NCBI GenBank assembly: GCA_946623205.1
Contig: CAMOQV010000006.1
Span: 1-28,912, forward strand
DNA from: an uncultured Clostridia bacterium
GTDB taxonomy: Bacteria > Bacillota > Clostridia > Christensenellales > UBA3700
Direction: 5' to 3'
Length of the DNA: 28,912 nt
Shown piece after piece: positions 16,140 to 24,840 of this stretch. Made by a program: the position numbers and the translations under genes. The stretch's first letter is position 1. Each line of letters opens with the position of its first letter. The notes below the pieces were generated by a model that was given only the letters and a program-made list of their open reading frames with translations, made no database searches and was not told the DNA's origin.

Positions 16140-16577
16140 TTATTTTATAGTTAGTATTGCTGTAGTTGCTAATTTATCGCATCTATTGTTGTACACGTTA
16201 TCTGCGTGTCCTTTTACTTTTATAAATGTAATTCTATGTAGACCCATTAATGTAATTAATTCTTCCCATAAATCTACATTTTTTACATCCTTTTTGCTGG
16301 CATTTCTCCAGTTCTTTTGCTTCCAATCGAAAAGCCATTGTTCATTTATAGCGTTACAAAGATATGCAGAATCAGAATATAGTTCAACTTCGCATGGTTC
16401 TTTAAGAGCACGCAATGCAGATATTGCAGCAAATAATTCCATTCTATTATTTGTTGTATCTTTTTCTGCTCCAGATAGTTCCTTTTCAATGCCGTTATAA
16501 ATTAATACAGCACCCCATCCGCCAGGACCAGGATTTCCAGAACATGCGCCATCTGTATAGATTGTAACTTTTTTCAT
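16140..16577 (-). CDS. rnhA: Ribonuclease HI
   Basis: RNase HI cuts the RNA strand of RNA-DNA hybrids (R-loops, primers). The 145 residues contain the full active site: D9 (YTDGACSGNPGPGG), E47 (NNRMEL), D69 (LYSDSAYL) and D134 (RCDKLA), plus H124 in the KGHADN loop. Length is typical and it lacks the extra N-terminal hybrid-binding domain. The ATG overlaps the proC stop by one base (TAATG), with AGGAG about 12 nt upstream. It is the middle gene of the proC-rnhA-hydrolase unit. Confidence 0.97.
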   Translation of the reverse strand: MKKVTIYTDGACSGNPGPGGWGAVLIYNGIEKELSGAEKDTTNNRMELFAAISALRALKEPCEVELYSDSAYLCNAINEQWLFDWKQKNWRNASKKDVKNVDLWEELITLMGLHRITFIKVKGHADNVYNNRCDKLATTAILTIK

Positions 16578-17365
16578 TATTTAGAAAGCTCCTCACTTCT
16601 TAATTTACACTTATCGATACCCTCAATGATTTTATCTTCTAATTCGTAATATCTAAAAGTATCAATAGCTTGGATTGTTGTTCCACCTTTTGAACATACT
16701 CTATCAATCATAGTATCTAAATCGTCATTTGAATGTTTAACCATTTCAACTGCGCCAACAAAAGTTTGTAAAGTTAATTCTGTTGATTGCTCTTTAGTCA
16801 ATCCATTTTTAATACCAGCTTTAATCATTGATTGAATAAAGTAATATACATATGCAGGTCCAGATCCAGATATAGCTGTAACTGCATCCAAATCTGATTC
16901 ATTTACAAATATTGCCTTTCCTACTGAATCAAAAACAGCTTTAGTGAAGTCGTTTGCTTCTTTTGATGCATCATTATCTTTTGCAATACCAGCCATTCCT
17001 GCGCCAACTGAGGCTGGAAGATTAGGCATTATTCTAATTACATGTGCATTTGGCAAAACGCTCTTAATCTTGGCCATTTTAACGCCTGCCATAATAGAAA
17101 TGACATTCTTTACCTTTGTTTCTTTTAATTCGTCAACGATTTGGTTGAATACTTGAGGCTTAATTGCTAATAAAACATATTCGCAATCGTTGAAGATAAT
17201 AGAGTTATCATTAATAACTTTAATACCGCTGACATCATCTTTTACATTTGGGTCAGACATAATAACTTCATTTGCTTTTAAAATGTTAGATTTGATAATG
17301 CCATTTGCAATGGCTTTTGCCATATTACCAGCACCTAAAAAACCTAGTTTATATCTATATTCCAT
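16577..17365 (-). CDS. proC: Pyrroline-5-carboxylate reductase ProC
   Basis: ProC makes proline by NAD(P)H reduction of pyrroline-5-carboxylate. The 262 residues start with the Rossmann motif GFLGAGNMAKAI (G8-G13) and contain the family signature near 160: AISGSGPAYVYYFIQSM and the CSKGGTT motif. The start is the only ATG before the Rossmann strand; AAAGGAG lies 13 nt upstream, a rather long spacing. It heads the minus-strand unit proC-rnhA-hydrolase. The tRNA-Trp promoter begins on the opposite strand 25 bases upstream, so the two promoters are closely divergent, or proC is reached by read-through from purB. Confidence 0.97.
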   Translation of the reverse strand: MEYRYKLGFLGAGNMAKAIANGIIKSNILKANEVIMSDPNVKDDVSGIKVINDNSIIFNDCEYVLLAIKPQVFNQIVDELKETKVKNVISIMAGVKMAKIKSVLPNAHVIRIMPNLPASVGAGMAGIAKDNDASKEANDFTKAVFDSVGKAIFVNESDLDAVTAISGSGPAYVYYFIQSMIKAGIKNGLTKEQSTELTLQTFVGAVEMVKHSNDDLDTMIDRVCSKGGTTIQAIDTFRYYELEDKIIEGIDKCKLRSEELSK

Positions 17366-17390
17366 TTTAATTTTTATTCTCCTTTTTCCC

Positions 17391-17419
17391 TTGACACAAA
17401 ATATGTGCCCTTATATAAT
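17391..17419 (+). promoter_or_regulatory. Consensus promoter of tRNA-Trp
   Basis: TTGACA (17391-17396), a 17-base spacer and TATAAT (17414-17419) match the sigma-A consensus at every position. The tRNA begins 12 bases after the -10. Confidence 0.92.
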
Positions 17420-17431
17420 AATAATGCTCTT

Positions 17432-17506
17432 AGGGGAGTGGCCCAATGGTAGGGCTACGGTCTCCAAAACCGTCGGTTGCGTGTTCGAGTCGCGTCTCCC
17501 CTGCCA
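17432..17506 (+). tRNA. tRNA-Trp (anticodon CCA)
   Basis: The cloverleaf folds completely: acceptor AGGGGAG (17432-17438) with CTCCCCT (17496-17502); D-stem GCCC/GGGC; anticodon stem ACGGT/ACCGT around the loop CTCCAAA with anticodon CCA at 17464-17466; T-stem GCGTG/CGCGT around TTCGAGT. The discriminator is G and the CCA end is encoded (17504-17506). The gene stands alone with its own promoter and terminator. TGG codons in the window are read by it; nothing suggests TGA reassignment. Confidence 0.98.
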
Positions 17507-17508
17507 AC

Positions 17509-17543
17509 AAGTACTAAGCATTACGCTTGGTACTTATTTTTTT
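17509..17543 (+). terminator. Terminator of tRNA-Trp
   Basis: AAGTACTAAGC (17509-17519) pairs with GCTTGGTACTT (17525-17535), with one U-G wobble, and is followed by A and eight T. The T-run overlaps the purB stop codon on the other strand. Confidence 0.9.
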
Positions 17544-18972
17544 ATACGTTTACGACTCCTTGCGCACCTAAAACGCTAGCATTAGCCTTTAGAATTGGAT
17601 TAATTTCCTCTTCTATAAATTCAAGTGTTTGTTCTTTTGCGCGACCAATAAAGTTCTTTGGATCTAAAATGTCATCGATTCTATCTTTGATAGCAGCGAA
17701 TGCTTCATCTCCTTTGATTCTTTCAATAAGGTCGTTATCTTTACCTTCTCTCTTAACTTGCATAGCAGCTTCCATAGAATGAACTCTTATTCTTTCGTGT
17801 AAGAATTGTCTATCTCCACCAGCTTTTACGCATTCCATAAGGATTACTTCTGTAGACATAAATGGTAATTCAGCCATAACACGTTTGTTGATAATCTTGT
17901 CATAAACAACCATACCATCTACAACGTTCATATAGATTTCCAAAATAGCATCAATAGATAAGAAAGCTTGAGCCATTACTAATCTTCTATTTGCAGAATC
18001 ATCAAGCGTTCTTTCCATCCATTGAGTAGCAGCAGTATGTGCAGCATTAATTGGAAGAGACATTGTGTATCTAGCAAGAGAACAGATTCTTTCAGATCTC
18101 ATTGGATTTCTCTTATATGCCATAGCAGATGATCCAATTTGATTCTTTTCAAATGGTTCTTCAATTTCTTTAAAGCTTTGCAATATTCTTACGTCGTTTG
18201 CAAATTTGTATGCAGATTGAGCGATTTGAGATAAACCAGATAAAATATTGTAATCATATTTTCTTGTGTATGTTTGGCCAGATAAAGCGAATGTTTTATC
18301 AAATCCCATCTTCTTTACAACTAATGTATTTAATTTCTTTACCTTTTCGTGATCCCCATCAAATAATTCTAAAAAGCTTGCTTGTGTACCAGTTGTTCCC
18401 TTTACGCCACGTAATCTTGTATTAGAAATCAAATGTTCAATTTCTTCATAATCAAATAAAAGATCTTGCAACCAAAGTGCTGCTCTTTTACCAACTGTAA
18501 CTAATTGAGCTGGTTGAAGGTGTGTATATCCAAGTGTTGGAAGACCTGCATATTCTTTTGCAAACTTTGCAAGTTTGTCCATTACATTGATAAGTTTATT
18601 CTTAACCATAACAAGTGCGTCATGATAAATAATTGCATCTGAATTATCTGTAACATAGCAGCTTGTAGCGCCCAAGTGAATAATTGGTTCAGCTTTTGGA
18701 CATTGTTGACCATATGCATAAACATATGCCATAACGTCGTGACGACAAACCTTTTCTCTAGCTTTAGCTACATCAAAGTTAATATCTGTGATATGAGCTT
18801 TAAGTTCATTGATTTGTTCATCTGTGATGTTTAGTCCTAATTCTTTTTCGCTTTCTGCTAAAGCAACCCACAACTTTCTCCAAAGAATCATACGTGTTTC
18901 TTCTGAAAATTGTTCAAGCATTGGTTTTGTTGCATATCTAGTTGTTAGTGGATCTACGTAAGATAATGCCAT
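17542..18972 (-). CDS. purB: Adenylosuccinate lyase PurB
   Basis: PurB acts twice in purine synthesis, releasing fumarate from SAICAR and from adenylosuccinate. The 476 residues include the superfamily signature SSAMAYKRNPMRSE (about 280-294), THLQPAQLVTVGKR with the catalytic His region, and GATSCYVTDN. It is longer than the ~430-residue Bacillus enzyme and nearer to the ~480-residue form seen in animals and some Clostridia. The ATG has AGGAGA 9 nt upstream. It lies 19 nt downstream of recN with no terminator, so it probably ends the nadK-argR-recN-purB transcript. No minus-strand terminator is visible after its stop; read-through would run antisense over tRNA-Trp toward proC. Confidence 0.96.
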   Translation of the reverse strand: MALSYVDPLTTRYATKPMLEQFSEETRMILWRKLWVALAESEKELGLNITDEQINELKAHITDINFDVAKAREKVCRHDVMAYVYAYGQQCPKAEPIIHLGATSCYVTDNSDAIIYHDALVMVKNKLINVMDKLAKFAKEYAGLPTLGYTHLQPAQLVTVGKRAALWLQDLLFDYEEIEHLISNTRLRGVKGTTGTQASFLELFDGDHEKVKKLNTLVVKKMGFDKTFALSGQTYTRKYDYNILSGLSQIAQSAYKFANDVRILQSFKEIEEPFEKNQIGSSAMAYKRNPMRSERICSLARYTMSLPINAAHTAATQWMERTLDDSANRRLVMAQAFLSIDAILEIYMNVVDGMVVYDKIINKRVMAELPFMSTEVILMECVKAGGDRQFLHERIRVHSMEAAMQVKREGKDNDLIERIKGDEAFAAIKDRIDDILDPKNFIGRAKEQTLEFIEEEINPILKANASVLGAQGVVNV

Positions 18973-18991
18973 TTTATATATCTCCTTATGT

Positions 18992-20674
18992 TTATAAATT
19001 GTTTTTTATTTTATTTGCGTAATCTTTCATCTCTTGAGCGTGAGGTCTACCGAATTCTTTTGTATTAATTCCGCCCATTAATCTCATGATTTCATCAATT
19101 AACGCATCATTTTCTAATCTTGTTACCTTAGTCTTTGTGTTTCCATCTTCAACAACCTTCTCAATTAAGAAGTTTGTATCAGCCATTGAAGCTAATTGTG
19201 GAAGATGTGTAATTGCAAGCACTTGCTTATCTTTAGATATCTTATATAGCTTTTGTGCTACAGTTTCTGCGATTTGTCCAGATATACCAGTATCTATTTC
19301 ATCAAATACCATTGTGTTTATACTATCCAAATTAGCAATCGTATTTTTAAGTGCAAGCATAAATCTAGATAATTCACCACCTGAGATTATTTTAGTCAAC
19401 TCTCTTAGAGGCTGTCCTAGGTTCGCAGAGAATAAAAATTCCATTTCATCGAAATATATACCACTTGATGGTATTTCTTTGAATTTTGCCTCGAATTTTG
19501 CGTTTTTAATTCCAAGTTCTGCAAGTTCTTTTTCAATTTTTGAAGACAATTCTTTTGCTACTTCTTTTCTTATCTTTGTTAATGTTAATGCAGCATGATA
19601 GAAATCTTCTTCTAAATTAACTAAATCCACCTCTAAATCCTTAAGTGTTTCTTCACCGTTTTGAAGGAAATCGTATTTTTCTTTTATGTTATTTAGATAT
19701 TCTTGAACCTTTTCGTATGTATCGCCATATTTTCTCTTTATTGTTCTAACTAAAGCTAATCTCTCTTCTACATTTTGTAGATCTTGAGGCGAAAATTCGA
19801 AACTTTGAACCATATCATCTAGAGATGATGCGATATCTTTTATTTCAATTTTTGCACTTTCTAATCTATCTAGAAGCTCTTGAATTTCTTTATCATCTTG
19901 AGCTTGGTGTTTTAGCTCAGATATTGATTGAGAAATTAAAGTTATAGCATTCATATCTGAATAACCATTTAATGCCTCAAATGAATTAGATAGCGCCTCT
20001 ACATATCTTTCTGAATTATTCATCTTATGACGAAGTGCTACTAATTCCTCTTCTTCGCCATCTTTAATATTTGCTTCTTCTATTTCTTTAATTTGGTATG
20101 AATATAAATCTAGATTCTTTGCTAAATCTTGATAAGATCCAAATTCTTTAATCTTTGCTTGTGTTTCTTTATATTCATCGTAAATTTTTAATAAGCTAAT
20201 TTTTTGAGGATAAATCTTTTCTTGACCAAAAGAATCTAAAACATCTAAATGCGTTTTTGGATTCATTATAAATGCAGTATCGTTTTGGCCATAGATATCT
20301 ACTAAGCTTTGTGTTAAATCTCTTAACATTTGAAGCGTAACTTTTTGACCATTTATTGAACAAGTATTTTTGCCATCTTGTGTCATAGTACGCTTTATCA
20401 TCAATTCGTCATCTGATTCTATATCGAAATCTTGAAGAATCAATTTTGCTTTTTGGCAATCCGATATATCAAAAAAAGCCACAACTTGTGCACTATCTTT
20501 GCCGAAAGAGATTAAAGTTTTATCTGCTCTTTTCCCTAAAACAAAGTTTAGAGAATCAATAATAATTGATTTTCCTGCACCAGTTTCACCGCTCAAAACA
20601 TTTAAACCTTTTTCAAAGTTTATTTCAAGCGATTCTATAATGGCTATGTTTTTGATTTGTAACGAATTTAGCAT
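18992..20674 (-). CDS. recN: DNA repair protein RecN
   Basis: RecN is an SMC-like ATPase that gathers broken DNA ends early in double-strand break repair. The 560 residues have Walker A GETGAGKS (29-36), a central coiled-coil region (about 150-400), the signature ISGGELSRFMLAL and Walker B with VFDEIDTGISG. The start ATG lies one base beyond the argR stop, with only a weak AAAGAG upstream, so translational coupling to argR is likely. The argR-recN order is standard in Bacillota. The spoIVB-spo0A genes that often follow recN in spore formers are absent; purB follows instead. No LexA box is seen immediately upstream. Confidence 0.97.
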   Translation of the reverse strand: MLNSLQIKNIAIIESLEINFEKGLNVLSGETGAGKSIIIDSLNFVLGKRADKTLISFGKDSAQVVAFFDISDCQKAKLILQDFDIESDDELMIKRTMTQDGKNTCSINGQKVTLQMLRDLTQSLVDIYGQNDTAFIMNPKTHLDVLDSFGQEKIYPQKISLLKIYDEYKETQAKIKEFGSYQDLAKNLDLYSYQIKEIEEANIKDGEEEELVALRHKMNNSERYVEALSNSFEALNGYSDMNAITLISQSISELKHQAQDDKEIQELLDRLESAKIEIKDIASSLDDMVQSFEFSPQDLQNVEERLALVRTIKRKYGDTYEKVQEYLNNIKEKYDFLQNGEETLKDLEVDLVNLEEDFYHAALTLTKIRKEVAKELSSKIEKELAELGIKNAKFEAKFKEIPSSGIYFDEMEFLFSANLGQPLRELTKIISGGELSRFMLALKNTIANLDSINTMVFDEIDTGISGQIAETVAQKLYKISKDKQVLAITHLPQLASMADTNFLIEKVVEDGNTKTKVTRLENDALIDEIMRLMGGINTKEFGRPHAQEMKDYANKIKNNL

Positions 20675-20675
20675 A

Positions 20676-21119
20676 TTAGAAATAACTCTTTAGTGTTCTT
20701 GCAATATCATTTGCAGCTTCTGGAGATGAAGCTACTGCGAAAATACAGTCATCACCAGCAATTGTTCCTAAAACTTCTTCGAATTCTTGTTTATCTAAAA
20801 AGGCAGCAGCTGAATTTGCACCACCTGATACAGTACGGATAACAATCATGTTACCTGCTGTTTGAATAGATAAAACAGATTCTTTGAACAAATTACCGAA
20901 CTTTACAGATATACCATCAGTTGTGTATTTAACTTGTGTATATTTGAATTTTTTCTTTGAACCATGCATCTTTACTAAGCCTAATTGCTTAATATCTCTA
21001 GATACAGTTGCTTGAGTTGATGGGAATCCCATCTCGTTTAGTCTATCTACTAGTTCCTCTTGTTTTTCAATTTCGTATTTCGTAATTAATTCTATAATTG
21101 CGTTTTGTCTACGATTCAT
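20676..21119 (-). CDS. argR: Arginine repressor ArgR/AhrC
   Basis: ArgR is a hexameric, arginine-responsive DNA-binding regulator. This 147-residue protein has the N-terminal winged helix (RRQNAIIELI, then FPSTQATVSRDIKQLGLV) and the C-terminal arginine-binding and oligomerisation domain with GTIAGDD. The ATG at 21119 is preferred because GGGGAG lies 7 nt upstream and it begins two bases after the nadK stop. A TTG at 21134 would add five residues that include the ribosome site itself, so it is rejected. Genes for arginine synthesis are not in this window; its position with recN is a conserved arrangement rather than a functional one. Confidence 0.95.
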   Translation of the reverse strand: MNRRQNAIIELITKYEIEKQEELVDRLNEMGFPSTQATVSRDIKQLGLVKMHGSKKKFKYTQVKYTTDGISVKFGNLFKESVLSIQTAGNMIVIRTVSGGANSAAAFLDKQEFEEVLGTIAGDDCIFAVASSPEAANDIARTLKSYF

Positions 21120-21121
21120 AT

Positions 21122-21955
21122 TTATTCTCCCCAAAAACTTAGTTTTTGTAATAATTTCTGATAAAAATTTTGATTATTCAATCGAACAAAAGATGCAACA
21201 AAGTTAGCTTTTCTAATCTTTATTTCTGAATCCCCTTCAAATGTGTATCTATCTTTCCCATCGATAACAAGTTTCATGTCTCTAGATTTAGAAGACAACA
21301 TAATTTCAGCTCCATCGTCAACAACAATAGGAACAGAATGAAGCGAATGAGGACAAATTGTATTAACAATAAATCCTTTTACAGATGGTGCAAGAATTGG
21401 ACCATTACAAGCAAGCGAATATGCAGTAGAACCTGTTGGTGTTGCTACTATAACGCCATCTCCTCTAACTGTTGCTGTATAAGAATCATCGATATTTATC
21501 TTTATTGAAGATACTTGCGAATTTTTAGAAGTTAAAATTGCTTCGTTTAGCGCATAGAATTTTTCTCCATTTGGCACTTGAGCACGAATTAAAGATCTTG
21601 AATCAATTGTATATTTACCTTCAATTAGGGCATCTACAGCCTTTTCAAGTTCAGCTTTGTCTATTTCTGTCAAAAAGCCAATTTTACCCATATTTACGCC
21701 CAATATTGGGATGGCTTTATCATCAATGTATGAAATTACATTAAGCATTGTACCATCGCCGCCAAAGGCAATAACTATATCTGAATATTTAGATAAATCT
21801 TGAAGCGGAATTGCGTTATTTATTTCGCAATCTTCTTTGTTTGTGGAAAAAGCATATGTAATGCCCTTTTTATCAAGGATATTAATTAATGCTTTTGCTG
21901 ATGCTAATTCTTTATCTTTAAATATGTTTGAATAAATTCCGATTTTCATATTCAT
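21122..21955 (-). CDS. nadK: NAD kinase
   Basis: NadK phosphorylates NAD to NADP. The 277 residues show the GGDGT motif (G65-T69, D67), the NE motif (ALNEAI), PTGSTAYSLACNGP and the ICPHSL segment. Two ATGs are possible: 21955 and 21949. Neither has a Shine-Dalgarno; a TATAAT on the minus strand (21957-21962) ends 7 nt before the ATG at 21949, which suggests a leaderless mRNA starting there. It heads nadK-argR-recN-purB. In many Bacillota it directly follows tlyA; here two lipoprotein genes with their own promoters and a terminator separate it, which explains the need for a new promoter. Confidence 0.96.
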   Translation of the reverse strand: MNMKIGIYSNIFKDKELASAKALINILDKKGITYAFSTNKEDCEINNAIPLQDLSKYSDIVIAFGGDGTMLNVISYIDDKAIPILGVNMGKIGFLTEIDKAELEKAVDALIEGKYTIDSRSLIRAQVPNGEKFYALNEAILTSKNSQVSSIKINIDDSYTATVRGDGVIVATPTGSTAYSLACNGPILAPSVKGFIVNTICPHSLHSVPIVVDDGAEIMLSSKSRDMKLVIDGKDRYTFEGDSEIKIRKANFVASFVRLNNQNFYQKLLQKLSFWGE

Positions 21956-21956
21956 A

Positions 21957-21962
21957 ATTATA
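21957..21962 (-). promoter_or_regulatory. -10 element of nadK
   Basis: TATAAT on the minus strand, one base before the first ATG of nadK and 7 bases before the second. No clear -35 is found 16-18 bases upstream. With no ribosome site visible, this fits a leaderless start at 21949. Confidence 0.4.
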
Positions 21963-22013
21963 CATCATAAATGCATATTATTAAAATATAATTTTAAGAA
22001 TTTACAAAAATTA

Positions 22014-22044
22014 GGCCAAGGCAATTTTATACATTACCCTGGCC
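22014..22044 (-). terminator. Terminator of the first lipoprotein gene
   Basis: On the minus strand GGCCAGGGTAA pairs with TTGCCTTGGCC (11 bp including two G-U wobbles, 9-base loop) and is followed by TAATTTTTGT. The arms closely resemble those of the terminator at 23429-23457. Confidence 0.8.
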
Positions 22045-22073
22045 ATAGTTTTTTAAATGATTATTTGATTAAA

Positions 22074-23312
22074 TTAGCCCAATATCTTACCAATTATACC
22101 TTTAACAGCCATTGTTAACATTGGTGATTCCTTAGCAGCATCTTTATCTTCTTGTGAAATTGTTGGTAAAGCAGCTGTAGAAATTGATGCAGTTACTGTA
22201 AACGAACCAGATGAAACGATTAAGCCATTATCTGGATCTGATATAAATTCTCCGATAGTGCTTGAAGATACAGATAGAGATACATCAAGCATAGTCTTTG
22301 CATCGATAGATAATTCAACAGAGAAACTTCCCTTGAAATCTTCATCAAATGTTGGTTCTTCACCTTCTTCTGGTGGGAATAATTCATTTAATTTCTTCAT
22401 CGTATTTTTGTCAATTGATGCACTAAATGTAGCAACACTACCTTTAGTCTTTGTAACTTTGATATTAAATGCTTCAACTAATTTTTTAACATTTGCATAA
22501 TTGAATTCAAAATCATTTGTTTCTTCTGTTACTTCAGTTTCGTCTGTACCATCTACAACTTCCTCTTCGTCTTCATCCAATCCTTCAAAGATTTTGATAT
22601 ATGAATTATTTGCATTATGTAAAGATTCGTATAGCTTTGCTATATCTTCTTTTGTAATTTCTTTTTGTTCAATAAGATTTGCAAGAAAATCATCATCTAA
22701 TAAATCAACTTTTGAAGTCTTATTGTTGATTGTAGGTAAAATCAAACCTAACATTGGAACTAACTTTGACATATTATCTGAAAATGCAATTTTTGCATAT
22801 ACTGCATTTTCATCTAAATACAAGTTTGCTGATTCATTTAAATCAACTGTTTTTGTGAAATCAACAGTTTCCTCATCATCCATCAAATTCATAATGTCTT
22901 GAGGAACTTTACCTGTTGCATTAATGCCAGCATAGAATTTTAAACCAGTTATAAAATCTTCTGGTGTCATATCTTGAACATAAGCTGGAATTGCAGCCCC
23001 AATTGTTGCAGATGCATTTAGATTTGCATCCCAAGCTGTATCATTTTGTGTACCAGCTAAATTCAAACTAGCAGATAAAGAAGCCATAATTGAGTTTATA
23101 GATGATGTATCTACTGGCTTATTTGCTAAAGCGCAAATAGAAGCTGTAACTTGATCTGGGTCTTCTGACTTTTTAATACTTACGGTCGCTACTTCTCCAT
23201 TTGCGTCTATATATTCAAGTTTTTTCAATTCTTTTGAATCGCATGAGAATAGCATAATTGATAATGAACATAGTAATACTACTATTAATAAACATGCTAA
23301 AACTTTCTTCAT
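22074..23312 (-). CDS. Putative lipoprotein, member of a tandem pair
   Basis: The 412-residue protein begins with a lipoprotein signal: basic start MKK, a hydrophobic core and lipobox LFSC with C24, so the mature protein should be anchored to the outer face of the membrane. No catalytic motif is recognised. The mature start CDSKELKKLEYIDANGEV closely matches the next gene, and other shared stretches (ATGK/TMP-D, DAKTMLDVSLS, FNIKVTKTKGS) continue to the C-terminus, so the two are paralogues. An acidic Glu/Asp/Thr-rich insert lies near 255-270. The start has AAGGAG 8 nt upstream. It has its own promoter (23360-23388) and terminator. Cys-poor beta-rich character suggests a secreted binding protein, but function is unknown. 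Confidence 0.8.
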   Translation of the reverse strand: MKKVLACLLIVVLLCSLSIMLFSCDSKELKKLEYIDANGEVATVSIKKSEDPDQVTASICALANKPVDTSSINSIMASLSASLNLAGTQNDTAWDANLNASATIGAAIPAYVQDMTPEDFITGLKFYAGINATGKVPQDIMNLMDDEETVDFTKTVDLNESANLYLDENAVYAKIAFSDNMSKLVPMLGLILPTINNKTSKVDLLDDDFLANLIEQKEITKEDIAKLYESLHNANNSYIKIFEGLDEDEEEVVDGTDETEVTEETNDFEFNYANVKKLVEAFNIKVTKTKGSVATFSASIDKNTMKKLNELFPPEEGEEPTFDEDFKGSFSVELSIDAKTMLDVSLSVSSSTIGEFISDPDNGLIVSSGSFTVTASISTAALPTISQEDKDAAKESPMLTMAVKGIIGKILG

Positions 23313-23359
23313 TATAAATACTCCTTTGTTCGAATAGTTGTGCTTTATCGCACATTATA

Positions 23360-23388
23360 ATTATATAATTTATATTTAAATGAGTCAA
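23360..23388 (-). promoter_or_regulatory. Promoter of the first lipoprotein gene
   Basis: Minus strand TTGACT (23383-23388), 17 bases, TATAAT (23360-23365), followed directly by a second TATAAT (23354-23359). The ~45-nt leader contains a small hairpin, GTGC-GATAAA-GCAC. Confidence 0.8.
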
Positions 23389-23428
23389 AATTGGTCTCGT
23401 CAATAAGTGCCTAAAAATGCATAAAAAT

Positions 23429-23457
23429 AGCCAAGGCTACTAGTTGTTACCCTGGCT
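23429..23457 (-). terminator. Terminator of the second lipoprotein gene
   Basis: On the minus strand AGCCAGGG pairs with GCCTTGGCT (one G-U) and is followed by ATTTTTATG. Stem arms are nearly the same as in the terminator at 22014-22044, indicating that the 3' ends were duplicated with the genes. Confidence 0.8.
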
Positions 23458-23480
23458 AATAATTTAAATCAAATTGTTTT

Positions 23481-24779
23481 TTATATAAGAAAAGCCGTTA
23501 TAAATCCTAGAATATCTGATGCATTTGTAGAATTTTGTTTATCTGAATCAGAAAGTGTAGGAATTGCTTCATTTGTAGAAATATTTGCGTTGAATTTAAA
23601 TCTGTAATCTGAAACTGTTAAATCTTTTCCAATTACTTTTCCATTGCAAGCATATAATGGAGATAAATCTGCGCTTATTGACATATCTAACATTGTTTTT
23701 GCATCAATTGTTACTTCAATTGCTGCATGTCCATCATATAAATCGAATGAGTCATATGTTTCTTCAAGCAAATATTCAACGTAATTTAGAGAATCCTTAG
23801 TAATATCCATAGTGAATGTTACCTTACTTCCCTTTGTATTAGTAATCTTAATATTGAATGCATGAACAATTTCTTTTACATATGTAAAGTATGATTTTTC
23901 TGGGACTTCTGATTGAGGATCAGCTGTTTTGGTTGCAGCATCATCAAACTCGTCAATCAAAGTTTCAATTAATGCTTTATATGAAGACTCTTTATTAAAT
24001 ATTTCATTAAATACTTTAAATATTGTAGTTCTTAAATCTTTGTTGATAAATGGATCTATTAATGGTAAAACATTAGATAAATTCAATTTTGCAACTTTAT
24101 TGTTATATTTTGTTAAATCTAAAGTTGATTCCTCTTCTTTCTCTTCATCTGTTGCTAATTCTTCACCATCAATTGTGAAATCTTGGAAGAAATCATTTAT
24201 TTGCTCTGTTAACAATACAGCAACATCATCCGTTAAACCAAGTTTTGCATATATTACACCTTTATCATAAGCGATTGAAGCCGCATCATTTAAAACCATA
24301 GGTTTTGATGTATCAACTACCTTATTTTCATCATATTCTTGATGGAATACCATTGTAATGAAATCCATTGGCATTGTGCCAGATGCAGTTACTCCGATAT
24401 AAGCAGTTAAATTGCTTAATAATTGTGATACTTTTTCTGCACTAAGATTTCTTGGAACACTTGCGCCAGCTGTGATACCACAATTTAAGTCGTAATCAAA
24501 AGGTGTACCAGCATTTGTGCCAGCATATCCAATTTCACAAGTAATTGATGCAAGTAATGAACTTAATGTTGATCTATCAATAGATTTACAAGACAAACCT
24601 GCAATTGCTGCAGCTACCTCATTCTCGTCTTCTGTTGCTTTGATAGAAACTGTTTGAACGTCGCCGTTTTCGTCTATATAAGACAATTTTTTAATTTCTT
24701 TTGAGTCGCATGATACTAGAGTTAATAACAATGAAACTAACAAAATTGTAACTATTAGACTAGCTAGTATTTTTTTCAT
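23481..24779 (-). CDS. Putative lipoprotein, paralogue of the adjacent gene
   Basis: The 432-residue protein has an N-terminal lipoprotein signal with lipobox LVSC and C24, followed by CDSKEIKKLSYIDENGDV, closely matching its neighbour. Alignable blocks run along the whole length: VQTVSIKATEDE, YAGTNAG, TASGTMPMDF, ITNTKGS and IDAKTMLDMSIS. It differs by an extra ~20 residues and an acidic stretch near 210-220 (TDEEKEEES). The start has AAGGAA 9 nt upstream. Its promoter overlaps the end of tlyA and its terminator mirrors that of the paralogue. No family is recognised; surface exposure is inferred from the signal. Confidence 0.8.
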   Translation of the reverse strand: MKKILASLIVTILLVSLLLTLVSCDSKEIKKLSYIDENGDVQTVSIKATEDENEVAAAIAGLSCKSIDRSTLSSLLASITCEIGYAGTNAGTPFDYDLNCGITAGASVPRNLSAEKVSQLLSNLTAYIGVTASGTMPMDFITMVFHQEYDENKVVDTSKPMVLNDAASIAYDKGVIYAKLGLTDDVAVLLTEQINDFFQDFTIDGEELATDEEKEEESTLDLTKYNNKVAKLNLSNVLPLIDPFINKDLRTTIFKVFNEIFNKESSYKALIETLIDEFDDAATKTADPQSEVPEKSYFTYVKEIVHAFNIKITNTKGSKVTFTMDITKDSLNYVEYLLEETYDSFDLYDGHAAIEVTIDAKTMLDMSISADLSPLYACNGKVIGKDLTVSDYRFKFNANISTNEAIPTLSDSDKQNSTNASDILGFITAFLI

Positions 24780-24811
24780 AATTATAGATTCCTTTGCCCT
24801 TTCTATGAATT

Positions 24812-24840
24812 ATGATACTTAAAAATAACTTATTTGTCAA
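24812..24840 (-). promoter_or_regulatory. Promoter of the second lipoprotein gene
   Basis: Minus strand TTGACA (24835-24840), 17 bases, TATCAT (24812-24817). The -35 hexamer overlaps the tlyA stop codon (24837-24839). Confidence 0.75.

Noticed and set aside
21120..21134. TTG start giving ArgR five extra residues
   Set aside because: It would place the GGGGAG ribosome site inside the gene; the ATG at 21119 is correctly spaced and matches family length.
22258..22902. Two Ser-rich open frames antisense to the first lipoprotein
   Set aside because: They are shadows of the reverse strand produced by its codon bias; no ribosome site or domain.
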